Shown: positions 1 to 6,600 of the stretch, in pieces
How positions within the stretch are numbered: position 1 is the stretch's first letter
Layout: each line of letters opens with the position of its first letter
Assembly (NCBI GenBank): GCA_022360235.1
Contig: JAKSDE010000503.1
Location: 1 to 12,645, forward strand
DNA length: 12,645 bases
Source of the DNA: Cytophagales bacterium
Lineage (GTDB): Bacteria; Bacteroidota; Bacteroidia; Cytophagales; Amoebophilaceae
Direction: 5' to 3'
Notes under the pieces: model-generated
Seen by the model: only the letters and a program-made list of their open reading frames with translations
What the model was told of the DNA's origin: nothing
The model's database searches: none
Program-made: the position numbers and the translations under genes

Positions 1-101
1 ACTTCGAAGAGGTTTTGCGTCTGAAACGCTCTAAAACAACTACTTCGATAAAGAGTCTTGGCCTAGTTTTCTGGCCGATCGACCTGGCAGTCCTTCACCA
101 T
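1..101 (-). pseudogene. Possible start of a group II intron maturase, interrupted by a stop
   Basis: On the minus strand an ATG at 101 opens a frame beginning MVKDCQVDRPEN. It meets an in-frame TAG at 65-63 and then continues open (AKTLYRSSCFRAF..) to the window edge. The position just after the conserved intron RNA is where an intron-encoded reverse transcriptase/maturase normally begins. Too little is visible to find a reverse-transcriptase motif. Either the maturase is broken by the amber codon, or its true start lies to the left of the window and this piece is untranslated intron RNA. Confidence 0.3.
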
Positions 102-575
102 GTCCACCCCATTACAGGATGGCTTTGGGCTAGTACGCTGCCTCCGCCCTCTCTGTCCTTCACTGGCATTTTCGTGTCCTCTTGTGAGGAAGTAGGGCAG
201 AGAGTTCCCCAATTCTGGGTTATGATACGATTAGGCGACCTTAGCTACCTGCTGTACGCCGAGAGGGCTTTGGAACAACATCTTAGCCACGTAACAGGGC
301 TAAGATCAGCCTCTTCACCTTTTGGTTAGGTGTATCATCCTTTTTTCACCTAGAGGGGCTGACGGTGCGTCAGACACAGGTTTCTTTCGTTAGCATAGTC
401 ACCAGGGTTAGCCTGATCGCTGGATGAAGGCTATCCAGGGCCAGTACATTGTCAGGAGGCTTCACACCTTTATCTGTGCCGCCGATAAACGCATGCTCCT
501 TAACCCTTTTGCCGTTGTTCAAGCAAAGACATCTTTAGATGTCGATATCAATTTCCCATTAGTGGGCGCATGCAC
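1..575 (-). ncRNA. Group II intron, 5' RNA portion (partial)
   Basis: This stretch is richer in G+C than its surroundings and has no convincing long protein on the minus strand, but read on the minus strand it resembles the RNA that precedes the maturase gene of a bacterial group II intron. Near the putative 5' end (about 575) it reads GTGCATGCGCCCAC, only loosely like the usual GUGYG start. A perfect 6-bp hairpin with a TAAA loop lies at 543-528. Around 145-127 the minus strand reads GGAGGCAGCGTACTAGCCC, close to the CGGAG-n-CGTAGTAG segment found upstream of many intron maturases, and is preceded by an AATGCC segment as in the Lactococcus LtrB intron. The 500-odd bases from end to ORF also fit. 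Domains IV-VI and the maturase body would lie beyond the left edge. The exact 5' boundary and intron class are not resolved, and an unrelated structured element is possible. Confidence 0.5.
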
Positions 576-592
576 TCCTTGCCATAGCCGCA

Positions 593-886
593 TTGTTGGC
601 CCTTTACATTAGGTTAAAAAGAAGCAGCAGCCAGTCATCATTCATCACCTACGACCCCAAACACATAGATAAGCTTTTAGATTATCAAGACTACGATGTA
701 TCCTTCGTTAAGGTAGGTGAGCTAAAAGATCCTTCAGTCGTGCTGTACAATTGTGCTGGGTGGGAAAATACAGACCCCGGTGATTTTAGGAGAATTCAAA
801 TTAAGCTTTCCAAAAACAACGCTATAGAGTTTGTAGAAGGTGGCCCCTGGATAAAAGTCAAGGAGATCTATCGAGCAACTTTTTGA
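593..886 (+). CDS. Unrecognised protein, possibly a 5'-truncated gene
   Basis: The frame is open from 563 to the stop at 884-886. The only plausible start is TTG (593 or 596); no ATG is available, so the gene may have lost its beginning, perhaps to the intron fragment that ends about 10-20 bases upstream. The open frame begins with a short hydrophobic stretch (LLAIAALLALYI) followed by basic residues, like a signal anchor. A polar region follows, with a distinctive NCAGWENTDPGDFRRIQI segment and a GGPW near the end. The last ten residues (KVKEIYRATF) fall inside the 74-bp inverted repeat and have a near copy (KVKEAYRATF) at 11730-11702. I do not recognise the family. It could be a fusion of an older gene with the repeat. 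Confidence 0.4.
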   Translation: MLALYIRLKRSSSQSSFITYDPKHIDKLLDYQDYDVSFVKVGELKDPSVVLYNCAGWENTDPGDFRRIQIKLSKNNAIEFVEGGPWIKVKEIYRATF

Positions 887-927
887 CGGGGAAAGGCGTG
901 TTTTCTACAGTCCCCTATCGAAACCAG
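854..927 (+). repeat. Left arm of a 74-bp inverted repeat
   Basis: This arm matches the reverse complement of 11658-11731 with 5 mismatches by eye and no gaps. Differences are at the codon before TAT (ATC against GCA) and in the cgt/agg triplet after GGGGAAAGG. It covers the last ten codons and stop of the upstream frame, a non-coding GACGGGGAAAGG segment and the CTACAGTCCCCTATCG segment, and runs into heptamer array A. Such a repeat could be the end of an insertion element or the conserved 3' part of a multicopy family. It offers homology for inversion of the whole gene block between the arms. Confidence 0.85.
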
Positions 928-944
928 GAATTCGAAACTAAGAT
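917..944 (-). repeat. Heptamer array A (7-bp period)
   Basis: On the minus strand four consecutive 7-bp units can be read: ATCTTAG, TTTCGAA, TTCCTGG, TTTCGAT, followed by AGGGGA. The same unit types, and the same ending TTTCGAT-AGGGGA, occur in array D at 11641-11668. The array overlaps the outer end of the left inverted-repeat arm. Confidence 0.65.
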
Positions 945-989
945 TAGTTTTGTCATGCGGAATATAGGTTAAAAGCTAAATTTTTTAAA

Positions 990-2378
990 TTAAAACAACA
1001 TAACTATAGCCATAGTAAAGTAGATCAACATGCCGGTTATATCAACAATCGTTGTAATAGCCGGGCTTGCTGCTACAGCAGGGTCTCCTTTAAAACATTT
1101 GATAAGCAAAGGTAAAGAACTTCCAATCAGTGTAGATATAATCACCTGCAAGCTTAAGGCCAATGCTATCGTAAAAGCTAAAGTATATAAACTATGATTC
1201 TCTATTTCCGTATTGCTAGATAGTATAGCCACCTTTAAGAAGGCTAGAAAAAATAAACATAGCGCTAATAGAAAAGCTACTTTTGCTTCTTTCAATATAA
1301 TTCTTAGCCAATTACGCAGGGTAATTTGCTCGAGCGACAAAGCCCTGATAACTACTGTAGCTGCCTGGCTACCAGCATTACCCCCTGAATCATTGATCAT
1401 AGGCACATACAAAGCCAAGACAGTCAACTGCTCTAAGAGCACTTTATGCTTATGAATAATAAGACCTGATAGAAAGCTCGCAACAAAAAGCCCTACAATC
1501 CAAGTGACCCTTTTTTTGAAATGCTGAAAGCTAGATGTTTTTAGATAGTCTAACTCTTCTTCAGCAGGAACAATACCCATAAATTTCTCCATGTCTTCCG
1601 TTTGTTCTACTCTAATGACATCCATAGCATCATCATGGCTTACAATACCTACTAATTGTTTGTCTTCATTTAATACAGGTATAGCCACCAAGTCATACTT
1701 CTCGATTTTTTGTGCTACAGATTCCTGATCTTCGTAGACATCGGCATAGACAAAGTTATCATGGAGAGCACTTGCTACTTTTTCCTCAGGCTTTGCCATA
1801 ATCAAGTCTTTTAAGGTCACAAACCCTACCATTTGCATGTTGGCATCCACTACATAGAGGTAGTAAATCATCTTTTTGGAAGGCGAATCTTCTCGCAGTT
1901 TATTGATTGCCTGCTTAACAACCATGTCACTCATGACAGTCGCAAAGTCAGTGCTCATAATACCTCCTGCTGTTTTAGGAGGATAAGCACTTAAAGTAAT
2001 CACATCTTCTTTTATCTTTTTAGTCAAGTAAGGAAGGAGCTTGGTCTGTTCCTTATCACTGAGTTTTTGGTAAAAGTCAGCCCGTCGATCTGAGGGCATA
2101 TAAGAAAAAATTTTGGCAAAAGTTTCTTTGCTGATAAGATGGTATAATTTAGCTTGAAGCTCTTCATTAAAATCAGCAAAGATAGCCCCCTGGCTTTCTT
2201 TTTTTGTAGATGAAGAGAGCAATTTTACCAAGACCTCAGGCGCCTGTTTAGCTAAAAACTCTGCCACCTCTACTGTAGGTGCTTCTTCTAGGAGCGCTAT
2301 GAGTTCCTTCTCTTTCCGCTGCGCTAGAAGTTCTTCCCATTGCTCAAGTTGTATCTCTGCTTGTGAATTTTTTATCAT
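990..2378 (-). CDS. mgtE: MgtE magnesium transporter/channel
   Basis: This 462-residue inner-membrane Mg2+ channel has the full family architecture. Residues about 20-130 form the helical N domain, about 140-260 two CBS domains that sense cytosolic Mg2+, about 262-285 the plug helix, and 290-462 five membrane segments. The signature PMINDSGGNAGSQAATVV lies at 326-343. GDPA at 431-434 and the aspartate of TTIVDITG at 446 match in spacing the two conserved acidic residues of the Thermus pore (Asp418 and Asp432). I chose the ATG at 2378, preceded by AAAAAGGGGT. An upstream TTG at 2510 would add 44 residues unlike any MgtE. The gene is divergent from the glycosyltransferase remnant. No terminator hairpin is visible after its stop. 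Confidence 0.96.
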   Translation of the reverse strand: MIKNSQAEIQLEQWEELLAQRKEKELIALLEEAPTVEVAEFLAKQAPEVLVKLLSSSTKKESQGAIFADFNEELQAKLYHLISKETFAKIFSYMPSDRRADFYQKLSDKEQTKLLPYLTKKIKEDVITLSAYPPKTAGGIMSTDFATVMSDMVVKQAINKLREDSPSKKMIYYLYVVDANMQMVGFVTLKDLIMAKPEEKVASALHDNFVYADVYEDQESVAQKIEKYDLVAIPVLNEDKQLVGIVSHDDAMDVIRVEQTEDMEKFMGIVPAEEELDYLKTSSFQHFKKRVTWIVGLFVASFLSGLIIHKHKVLLEQLTVLALYVPMINDSGGNAGSQAATVVIRALSLEQITLRNWLRIILKEAKVAFLLALCLFFLAFLKVAILSSNTEIENHSLYTLAFTIALALSLQVIISTLIGSSLPLLIKCFKGDPAVAASPAITTIVDITGMLIYFTMAIVMLF

Positions 2379-2428
2379 ACCCCTTTTTTTAATGTATTGA
2401 AAATAAAAGAGCCTGCTACCGTGAAAAT

Positions 2429-2527
2429 CTAGGTAAGGTGTAGGATTATTGTAGAAAGATGAAAGACGAGGTAAAAGAGCAGATAAATAGGCAATAACCT
2501 GTTTACGCAATAACCTTTACCCCGCAA
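2429..2527 (-). CDS. Candidate 32-codon leader ORF of mgtE
   Basis: Within the mgtE leader, AAAGGAG sits five bases before a TTG (2527-2525), opening a 32-codon frame that stops at 2431-2429, about 50 bases before the mgtE ATG. The product would be strongly hydrophobic (LLPIYLLFYLVFHLSTIIL). Shine-Dalgarno sites are uncommon in this phylum, so the match may be chance. If real, it could be a leader peptide tied to transporter control. Confidence 0.2.
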   Translation of the reverse strand: MRGKGYCVNRLLPIYLLFYLVFHLSTIILHLT

Positions 2528-2528
2528 C

Positions 2529-2556
2529 TTGACTCCTTTAATCTTAAACCTATAAG
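2529..2556 (+). promoter_or_regulatory. Possible sigma70-like promoter facing the glycosyltransferase remnant
   Basis: TTGACT (2529-2534) and TATAAG (2551-2556) are separated by 16 bases on the plus strand and lie about 80 bases before the ATG at 2637. The match is to the general bacterial consensus rather than the Bacteroidota one, so it is weak evidence. It overlaps the candidate mgtE promoter on the other strand. Confidence 0.25.
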
Positions 2557-2574
2557 ACGATTTATGATAGCAAA
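2545..2574 (-). promoter_or_regulatory. Possible mgtE promoter of Bacteroidota type
   Basis: Read on the minus strand, TTTG (2574-2571) is followed after 18 bases by TAGGTTTA (2552-2545). This is close to the Bacteroidota consensus TTTG-N19-21-TAnnTTTG. Transcription from here would give an mgtE leader of about 160 nt. Confidence 0.3.
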
Positions 2575-2636
2575 AATACATAAAAAGTTTTTAAGGTTTG
2601 TTTTTTAGGAAAGGAATTAAGTACTTTAGGCTTGTT

Positions 2637-2927
2637 ATGTCACGTAAGAAAGTATCAATCATCCCCTATTATTGGCTACCTAGGGGAGGATCTGGTGTCC
2701 AAAGATGGCTCAAATTTGTAAAATACTTAGCTGACTTTGGTGGGGAGCCTATCGTCTTTACATTAGCGAATTCACGCTTCTTCCTAAAAGATGTTAATGC
2801 ATTAACTTCTGTAATTAAGCTTCCAATTTGGGAACCCTGCGGTTTATTTCAAAAATTACCTTACTTTACTCAAAACTCGAAATTCGGAACGGGAAAAACG
2901 TATGTTGATCGTTACAAACTCGATTAA
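2637..2927 (+). pseudogene. Truncated glycosyltransferase (family 4 type), N-terminal part only
   Basis: From the ATG at 2637 the protein reads MSRKKVSIIPYYWLPRGGSG followed by VQRWLKFVKYLADFGGEPIV. This is the start of the large Bacteroidota glycosyltransferase family with YYWPPxGGxGVQRWLKFVKYL. A VIKLPIWEP segment follows about 30 residues later, as expected. After about residue 75 (near 2865) similarity stops, where heptamer array B begins, and the frame runs out at 2927, overlapping the next gene. A complete enzyme would be about 400 residues with a C-terminal nucleotide-sugar-binding Rossmann domain, which is absent. A further in-frame start exists at 2598. The remnant cannot be catalytic; most of the gene was probably deleted at the array. 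Confidence 0.75.
2869..2896 (-). repeat. Heptamer array B (7-bp period)
   Basis: On the minus strand the units are TTTCCCG, TTCCGAA, TTTCGAG, TTTTGAG. They are the same type as arrays A, C and D. The array lies exactly between the last recognisable glycosyltransferase codons and the start of the DUF6452 gene. Confidence 0.55.
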
Positions 2928-3405
2928 AAAAAATTTGCTAGCTATTCTTACTACAACGCTCCTTCTACATCTTGTTGGGTGCAAAGACTTGGAGAATTGT
3001 AGCTCTGACGAGACTTCTTTCGTCAAAGTAAAATTCAGAATTACTACCCAACAGGCTGATGGAAGCACGAGGGTTCAGGATGAAAGAAACCCGTTTGACA
3101 GCGTTGAGATGATAGGCGCCCTATCGCAAGAACCTCAAGATTCACTTAAAAACGAGGGAGGATTTAAACTACCCCTCAACCCTAATGCCGATGCTACGAC
3201 TTTTGTTTTTCATAGAACAGGTAGTCAGCCTGACACCCTCACCTTTTTTTATGAAAGGGCGCTCTTTCTGGCATCTCCCCAGTGTGGGGCACGCCAGTAT
3301 TATACACTTCTTAGTGCAGAAACTACATTTCGTGACGTTAATATTTTAAATCCTAAGTTAAAACGCCGTACTGAGCAGGCCGATGTTGAAATATTTTTAC
3401 AGTAG
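2902..3405 (+). CDS. DUF6452-type lipoprotein
   Basis: The product is 167 residues. A lysine-containing n-region and hydrophobic stretch end in the lipobox LVGC, with Cys27 as the lipidation site, so it should be anchored in the envelope. The mature part has features I associate with the Bacteroidota DUF6452 family: an early Cys, a LPLNPNADATTFVFH segment, a DTLTFFYERALFLASPQCGA segment and a final acidic stretch. Function is unknown. It overlaps or nearly abuts the DUF6048 gene, its usual neighbour; in relatives the pair often follows an RNA methyltransferase, whereas here the upstream neighbour is a glycosyltransferase remnant. ATG at 2902 is the first start that preserves the signal peptide, and lies just after heptamer array B, so its original upstream region has probably been replaced. 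Confidence 0.75.
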   Translation: MLIVTNSIKKNLLAILTTTLLLHLVGCKDLENCSSDETSFVKVKFRITTQQADGSTRVQDERNPFDSVEMIGALSQEPQDSLKNEGGFKLPLNPNADATTFVFHRTGSQPDTLTFFYERALFLASPQCGARQYYTLLSAETTFRDVNILNPKLKRRTEQADVEIFLQ

Positions 3406-4090
3406 AGTATTGATGTTTCTATGGATATTAACAGCCAGTCAGACTAGTTGGGCACAATCGAAGTATGTGCCAACAGGTATTCGAGTAGGGATAGATGTAT
3501 TTGAGCCAATCAGTCGGATATGGCAGAAAGACAGAAGCCAACATGAGTTTAATGTAGATATTGCTTTTCATAGGGTTTTATTTGAAGCAGACTATGGGCA
3601 TGTCAGTATCAAACGAGAAGGTGTCAGCAAGCAAAGTAATGTTTCTATTTACAAGAATAATGGAGATCTTTTCCGTATAGGTTTAGATTATAACTTTCTT
3701 AAAAAAAATCCAAGCCACAGTGCTGTTTTTATAGGGGCACGCTATGCAATGAGTTCTTTTAAGGATGAACTAACAAGTACTATAGAAAAGCAAGAATATT
3801 GGGAAGGCCGTCCTGTAGATGCGCAGCAAGATAATTTAAAGGCAAGCTGGCTCGAGCTAGTAGGAGGTGCGAAAGTTAAAGTGCTGAAAGGATTATTTGT
3901 AGGCTTTACCGTAAGGTTTAAGTTTAATAAGCATGTAAGAAATACGCATGCCTATATACCTTTTGATGTGCCAGGATGGGGGCTTAATGAGCTGAAGACT
4001 TATGCAGGTTTTAGCTATTACCTTTCCTATAGAATTCATGTAAACAGACGAGATGCCTCGCGAAGTAAAGAACTTGTAGGAGATAGCTAG
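3383..4090 (+). CDS. DUF6048-type outer-membrane beta-barrel protein
   Basis: The product is 235 residues. Residues 1-24 look like a signal peptide (Lys3 and Arg8, hydrophobic core, cleavage after TSWA), and the rest alternates in the manner of beta strands (FRIGLDYNF, AVFIGARYAMSS, LFVGFTVRFKF, AGFSYYLSYRI), ending in a short basic/acidic tail. Position and pattern fit the DUF6048 family, which accompanies DUF6452 lipoproteins. A joint envelope role is likely but its nature is unknown. I prefer ATG 3383, which overlaps the upstream gene by 23 bases, because the alternative ATG at 3413 (8 bases after the upstream stop) would leave a signal peptide without positive charge. The gene converges on the bifunctional nuclease gene 18 bases away. 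Confidence 0.72.
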   Translation: MLKYFYSRVLMFLWILTASQTSWAQSKYVPTGIRVGIDVFEPISRIWQKDRSQHEFNVDIAFHRVLFEADYGHVSIKREGVSKQSNVSIYKNNGDLFRIGLDYNFLKKNPSHSAVFIGARYAMSSFKDELTSTIEKQEYWEGRPVDAQQDNLKASWLELVGGAKVKVLKGLFVGFTVRFKFNKHVRNTHAYIPFDVPGWGLNELKTYAGFSYYLSYRIHVNRRDASRSKELVGDS

Positions 4091-4108
4091 CTTGCTAGGC
4101 CTTCAACG

Positions 4109-4699
4109 TTATTGTCTACGGCTAATTTCATCTCTGATTAAAACAGCTTTTTCATAGTCTTCTCTTTTGATGGCTTCTTGAAGCATTGTTTTGAGCTCCT
4201 GGATAGAATAATCTTTCAGGCTATTAACAGAGATATTTTTTTGTTCTTTTTCTCTTTGAGGGAAACGAGTATACTCTTTACCCCCTACCGTTGAGAATGA
4301 AATAGCTGCTTCCTCGAGTACATGCTCGTCTGCATATATTTCAGCTTCAAAGCGTATACCGATCGCAACGGCATCAGAAGGACGCGTATCAATTTCCCAA
4401 GTCTCTGAGCCATTCGTTACTACCATTTTAGCAAAAAATACACCTTCCCTAATAGCAGAAATAATTACCTCTTTCACTTCACATCCCATACTGAAAAGAA
4501 GGGGCTTAAATAGGTCATGAGTCATTGGCCGATTGGGCCTTATGTTTTCAAGTTCTATAGCGATTGATTGTGCTTCGAACGTACCAATCACAATAGGGAG
4601 CCTTCTGTCTCCATCCTTTTCTCCTAGCACAAGTGCAAACGAATCTGATTGTGCTTGACTTGAAGAAATGCCTAAAATTTCTAGTTTTACTTTGTCCAC
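4109..4699 (-). CDS. Bifunctional nuclease family (DUF151) protein with UVR segment
   Basis: The product is 196 residues. The BFN/DUF151 domain covers about residues 1-130, with LPIVIGTFEAQSIAIELE, RPMTHDLFKPLL and RPSDAVAIGIRF as landmarks. A C-terminal UVR-like helical hairpin (about 162-194, LQEAIKREDYEKAVLIRDEI) is the arrangement typical of Bacteroidota. Family members have been described as having both RNase and DNase activity; the physiological role here is unknown. The start is GTG (4699). The ATG one would expect is missing, and the sequence just upstream is heptamer array C followed by an etfB-like stub, so the native 5' region appears to have been replaced by a deletion. Expression may depend on the old etfB promoter region. 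Confidence 0.88.
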   Translation of the reverse strand: MDKVKLEILGISSSQAQSDSFALVLGEKDGDRRLPIVIGTFEAQSIAIELENIRPNRPMTHDLFKPLLFSMGCEVKEVIISAIREGVFFAKMVVTNGSETWEIDTRPSDAVAIGIRFEAEIYADEHVLEEAAISFSTVGGKEYTRFPQREKEQKNISVNSLKDYSIQELKTMLQEAIKREDYEKAVLIRDEISRRQ

Positions 4700-4701
4700 A
4701 G

Positions 4702-4736
4702 TTCTTAATTCTTAGTTCCTGGTTCCGAGTTTCATG
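4702..4736 (+). repeat. Heptamer array C (7-bp period)
   Basis: Five consecutive 7-bp units: TTCTTAA, TTCTTAG, TTCCTGG, TTCCGAG, TTTCATG. It is the cleanest of the four arrays. It fills the space between the GTG start of the bifunctional nuclease gene and the last etfB-like codon. Confidence 0.75.
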
Positions 4737-4771
4737 GCTGGAACATGCGTTACACAAGTAAGTATTTTCAT
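4712..4771 (-). pseudogene. etfB: Stub of electron transfer flavoprotein beta subunit (etfB)
   Basis: On the minus strand an ATG at 4771 encodes MKILTCVTHVPA, which strongly resembles the first residues of Bacteroidota EtfB (MKILVCISHVPD..). The similarity then stops at heptamer array C, and the frame terminates at 4714-4712 after 19 codons. In many Bacteroidota etfB-etfA lies directly upstream of the bifunctional nuclease gene in this orientation, which supports the reading. The remaining part of etfB and all of etfA would have been lost. Twelve residues are a short match, so the identification leans on gene order. Confidence 0.5.
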
Positions 4772-4950
4772 TTCTTCTAAAATTTCGTGTAGCTACATCA
4801 CAGAAATTATTGCAAAATAAGATAAAAAATTAATAATTTATACTTCCCTACCCCTTGATCATTTTTTCTTTGTGCCTCCCAAGTTAGCCCACGTCTTTTG
4901 AAGGTACTAAAGAGCGTATTTTTATCGGAGGTTCCCGCTAGTACAACCGT
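4772..4950. other. Intergenic region upstream of the etfB stub
   Basis: AT-rich sequence between the end of recN and the etfB-like ATG. It probably contains the old etfBA promoter, which would now drive the bifunctional nuclease gene, but I cannot pick out a convincing TTTG / TAnnTTTG pair. No terminator hairpin is visible after recN. Confidence 0.3.
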
Positions 4951-6600
4951 TCAAGTTAGCAATTCGCGTGCATTTTCAAGAACTATTTCCGAAGGATTGT
5001 CACCTCCTATCATCTTGGCTAGTGTTAGAATACGTTCTTCAGCGGATAATTGTCTGATGTTGCTCGTTGTTTTTTTCCATCTATTGTCTTTATATACAAA
5101 GTAATGCTGATCGCCCCTGGCTGCTATTTGTGGTAAATGGGTGATAGCGATTACCTGGTGGTTATAAGCCATCTTTTTCATCATATTGGCCATTTTCAGG
5201 GCTATTTCACCAGACACACCAGTATCTATTTCATCAAAAATGAGGGTGGGTAAAGCAGTTTTATCGGCTAAGATAAACTTAAGGCAAAGCATGAGCCTAG
5301 CAAATTCACCCCCTGAAACCACATTTTTTAAAGGTTGTAGCTGAATGCCTTTATTGGCACTAAATAAGATTTGTAGTTCATCTGCACCAGAGACATTGGG
5401 AAAAACGGGAGTTGCATTGATTGCTAACCTAGCTTCAGGCATGCCTAAGGTACTTAATAAACTTTCAATCTCTTTTTTAATTTTTTCAAATACCTTCTTT
5501 CTTGCTGTGGACAGTAGTTGTGCCTTTTCTAATAGAATAGCCTGTGCCTTTTCTCTATTTACTTTCTCTCGCTCAATTACTTCGTCTAGGTTGGATACCT
5601 TGTTCACCTTTTCTTCGAGTTCAGCCTGAATGGTAAGTAATGCCTCTATTGTTTGGGTTTGGTGCTTTTGTTGTAAGCGATAAATGATGTTGAGTTGTTC
5701 TCGTGTCTCTTCTAATTTAGCTGGATCTGTAGTTATTTCACCTGCTTCCTTTTTTAGTTCTGTGATAATATCTTTCAGTTCTATCGAGCAACTTTCTAAT
5801 CTTTCCTGTAAAGGGGCGTATTTTTCAGCTATCGCTACAAGTTGTCTCATAGTATGATTCACTTCTGCTAAACGCTGACTCACCGACTGGGCTGAGTCGT
5901 CTAATACGTTTACCCCCTCATAAAGGTCTGTTTTAATAGTCGCTGCATTTTCTAAAAGTTGGAGGTCACGTTCTAGTTGTTCTTGCTGGCCAGCCTTAAG
6001 GTGAGCTTCTTTTAACTCATTCAACAAAAATTGGTCATAGTCTAATGATTTTTTGGATTGGGCACTTTCTTCTATCAGGCTTTCATAGGCTTGTTGGGCT
6101 GTTTGGAAGTTGTGAAAGGCTTGACTATACTCTGCTTTCAGCGCTTGATTGCCTGCATAAATATCAATCACATCAAGTTGAAAAGAGGCGTTACCTAAAA
6201 GCAGTGCATCATATTGACTATGAATGTCTACCAAGCGACTTCCTAGTGCTTTTAAAGTAGCTAGGGTAACGGGGGTATCATTAATAAATGCTCTTGATTT
6301 ACCTACAGGGGTGATTTCTCTTCTAATAGTTGTTTCTTTCTCATAATCTAGCGACTCACTTTCAAAAAAGCTTGCCAAGTCATAAGGCTGAATAGCAAAA
6401 GTACCTTCGATAATACATTTGTCTTCTCTGTTCAATAATACCTTTGTATCAACTCTTTCACCCAGAAGCAAGGATACAGCGCCGAGCAAGATGGATTTTC
6501 CTGCGCCTGTCTCGCCTGTAATGATATTGAGTTGCTTAGATGGATAGATCGTAAGCTCCTGAATTAAGACATAGTTTTTAATAAAGAGATGCTTTAGCAT
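4951..6600 (-). CDS. recN: DNA repair protein RecN
   Basis: A full-length (549 residues) SMC-like ATPase that gathers DNA ends during double-strand-break repair. The Walker A motif GETGAGKS is at 29-36, and a long coiled-coil arm spans about 150-375 with a mid-arm break. The ABC signature VSGGE is at 428-432, and Walker B LIFDEIDTG at 453-461 carries the catalytic glutamate. ITHLPQIAA (486-494) contains the switch histidine. The ATG at 6600 gives the usual MLKHLFIKNYVLI start. It is last in the gyrA-TPR-coaBC-recN series, 69 bp after coaBC. In many Bacteroidota a DUF4835 gene stands between coaBC and recN; none is present here. Confidence 0.97.
   Translation of the reverse strand: MLKHLFIKNYVLIQELTIYPSKQLNIITGETGAGKSILLGAVSLLLGERVDTKVLLNREDKCIIEGTFAIQPYDLASFFESESLDYEKETTIRREITPVGKSRAFINDTPVTLATLKALGSRLVDIHSQYDALLLGNASFQLDVIDIYAGNQALKAEYSQAFHNFQTAQQAYESLIEESAQSKKSLDYDQFLLNELKEAHLKAGQQEQLERDLQLLENAATIKTDLYEGVNVLDDSAQSVSQRLAEVNHTMRQLVAIAEKYAPLQERLESCSIELKDIITELKKEAGEITTDPAKLEETREQLNIIYRLQQKHQTQTIEALLTIQAELEEKVNKVSNLDEVIEREKVNREKAQAILLEKAQLLSTARKKVFEKIKKEIESLLSTLGMPEARLAINATPVFPNVSGADELQILFSANKGIQLQPLKNVVSGGEFARLMLCLKFILADKTALPTLIFDEIDTGVSGEIALKMANMMKKMAYNHQVIAITHLPQIAARGDQHYFVYKDNRWKKTTSNIRQLSAEERILTLAKMIGGDNPSEIVLENARELLT

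Noticed and set aside
15..329. 104-codon plus-strand open frame
   Set aside because: Codon content is unlike the neighbouring genes, no family resemblance, and the opposite strand shows group II intron RNA landmarks.
4087..4098. CTAGC-TT-GCTAG inverted repeat between the convergent DUF6048 and nuclease genes, as a terminator
   Set aside because: The 5-bp stem with a 2-base loop and no T-run is too weak.
4548..4757. 69-codon minus-strand frame overlapping the nuclease start and the etfB stub
   Set aside because: Out of frame with the clearly conserved bifunctional nuclease; a shadow reading.
4757..4775. AAGTATTTTCAT shared with 12327-12338 as a repeat
   Set aside because: Twelve AT-rich bases with no extension on either side; likely chance.
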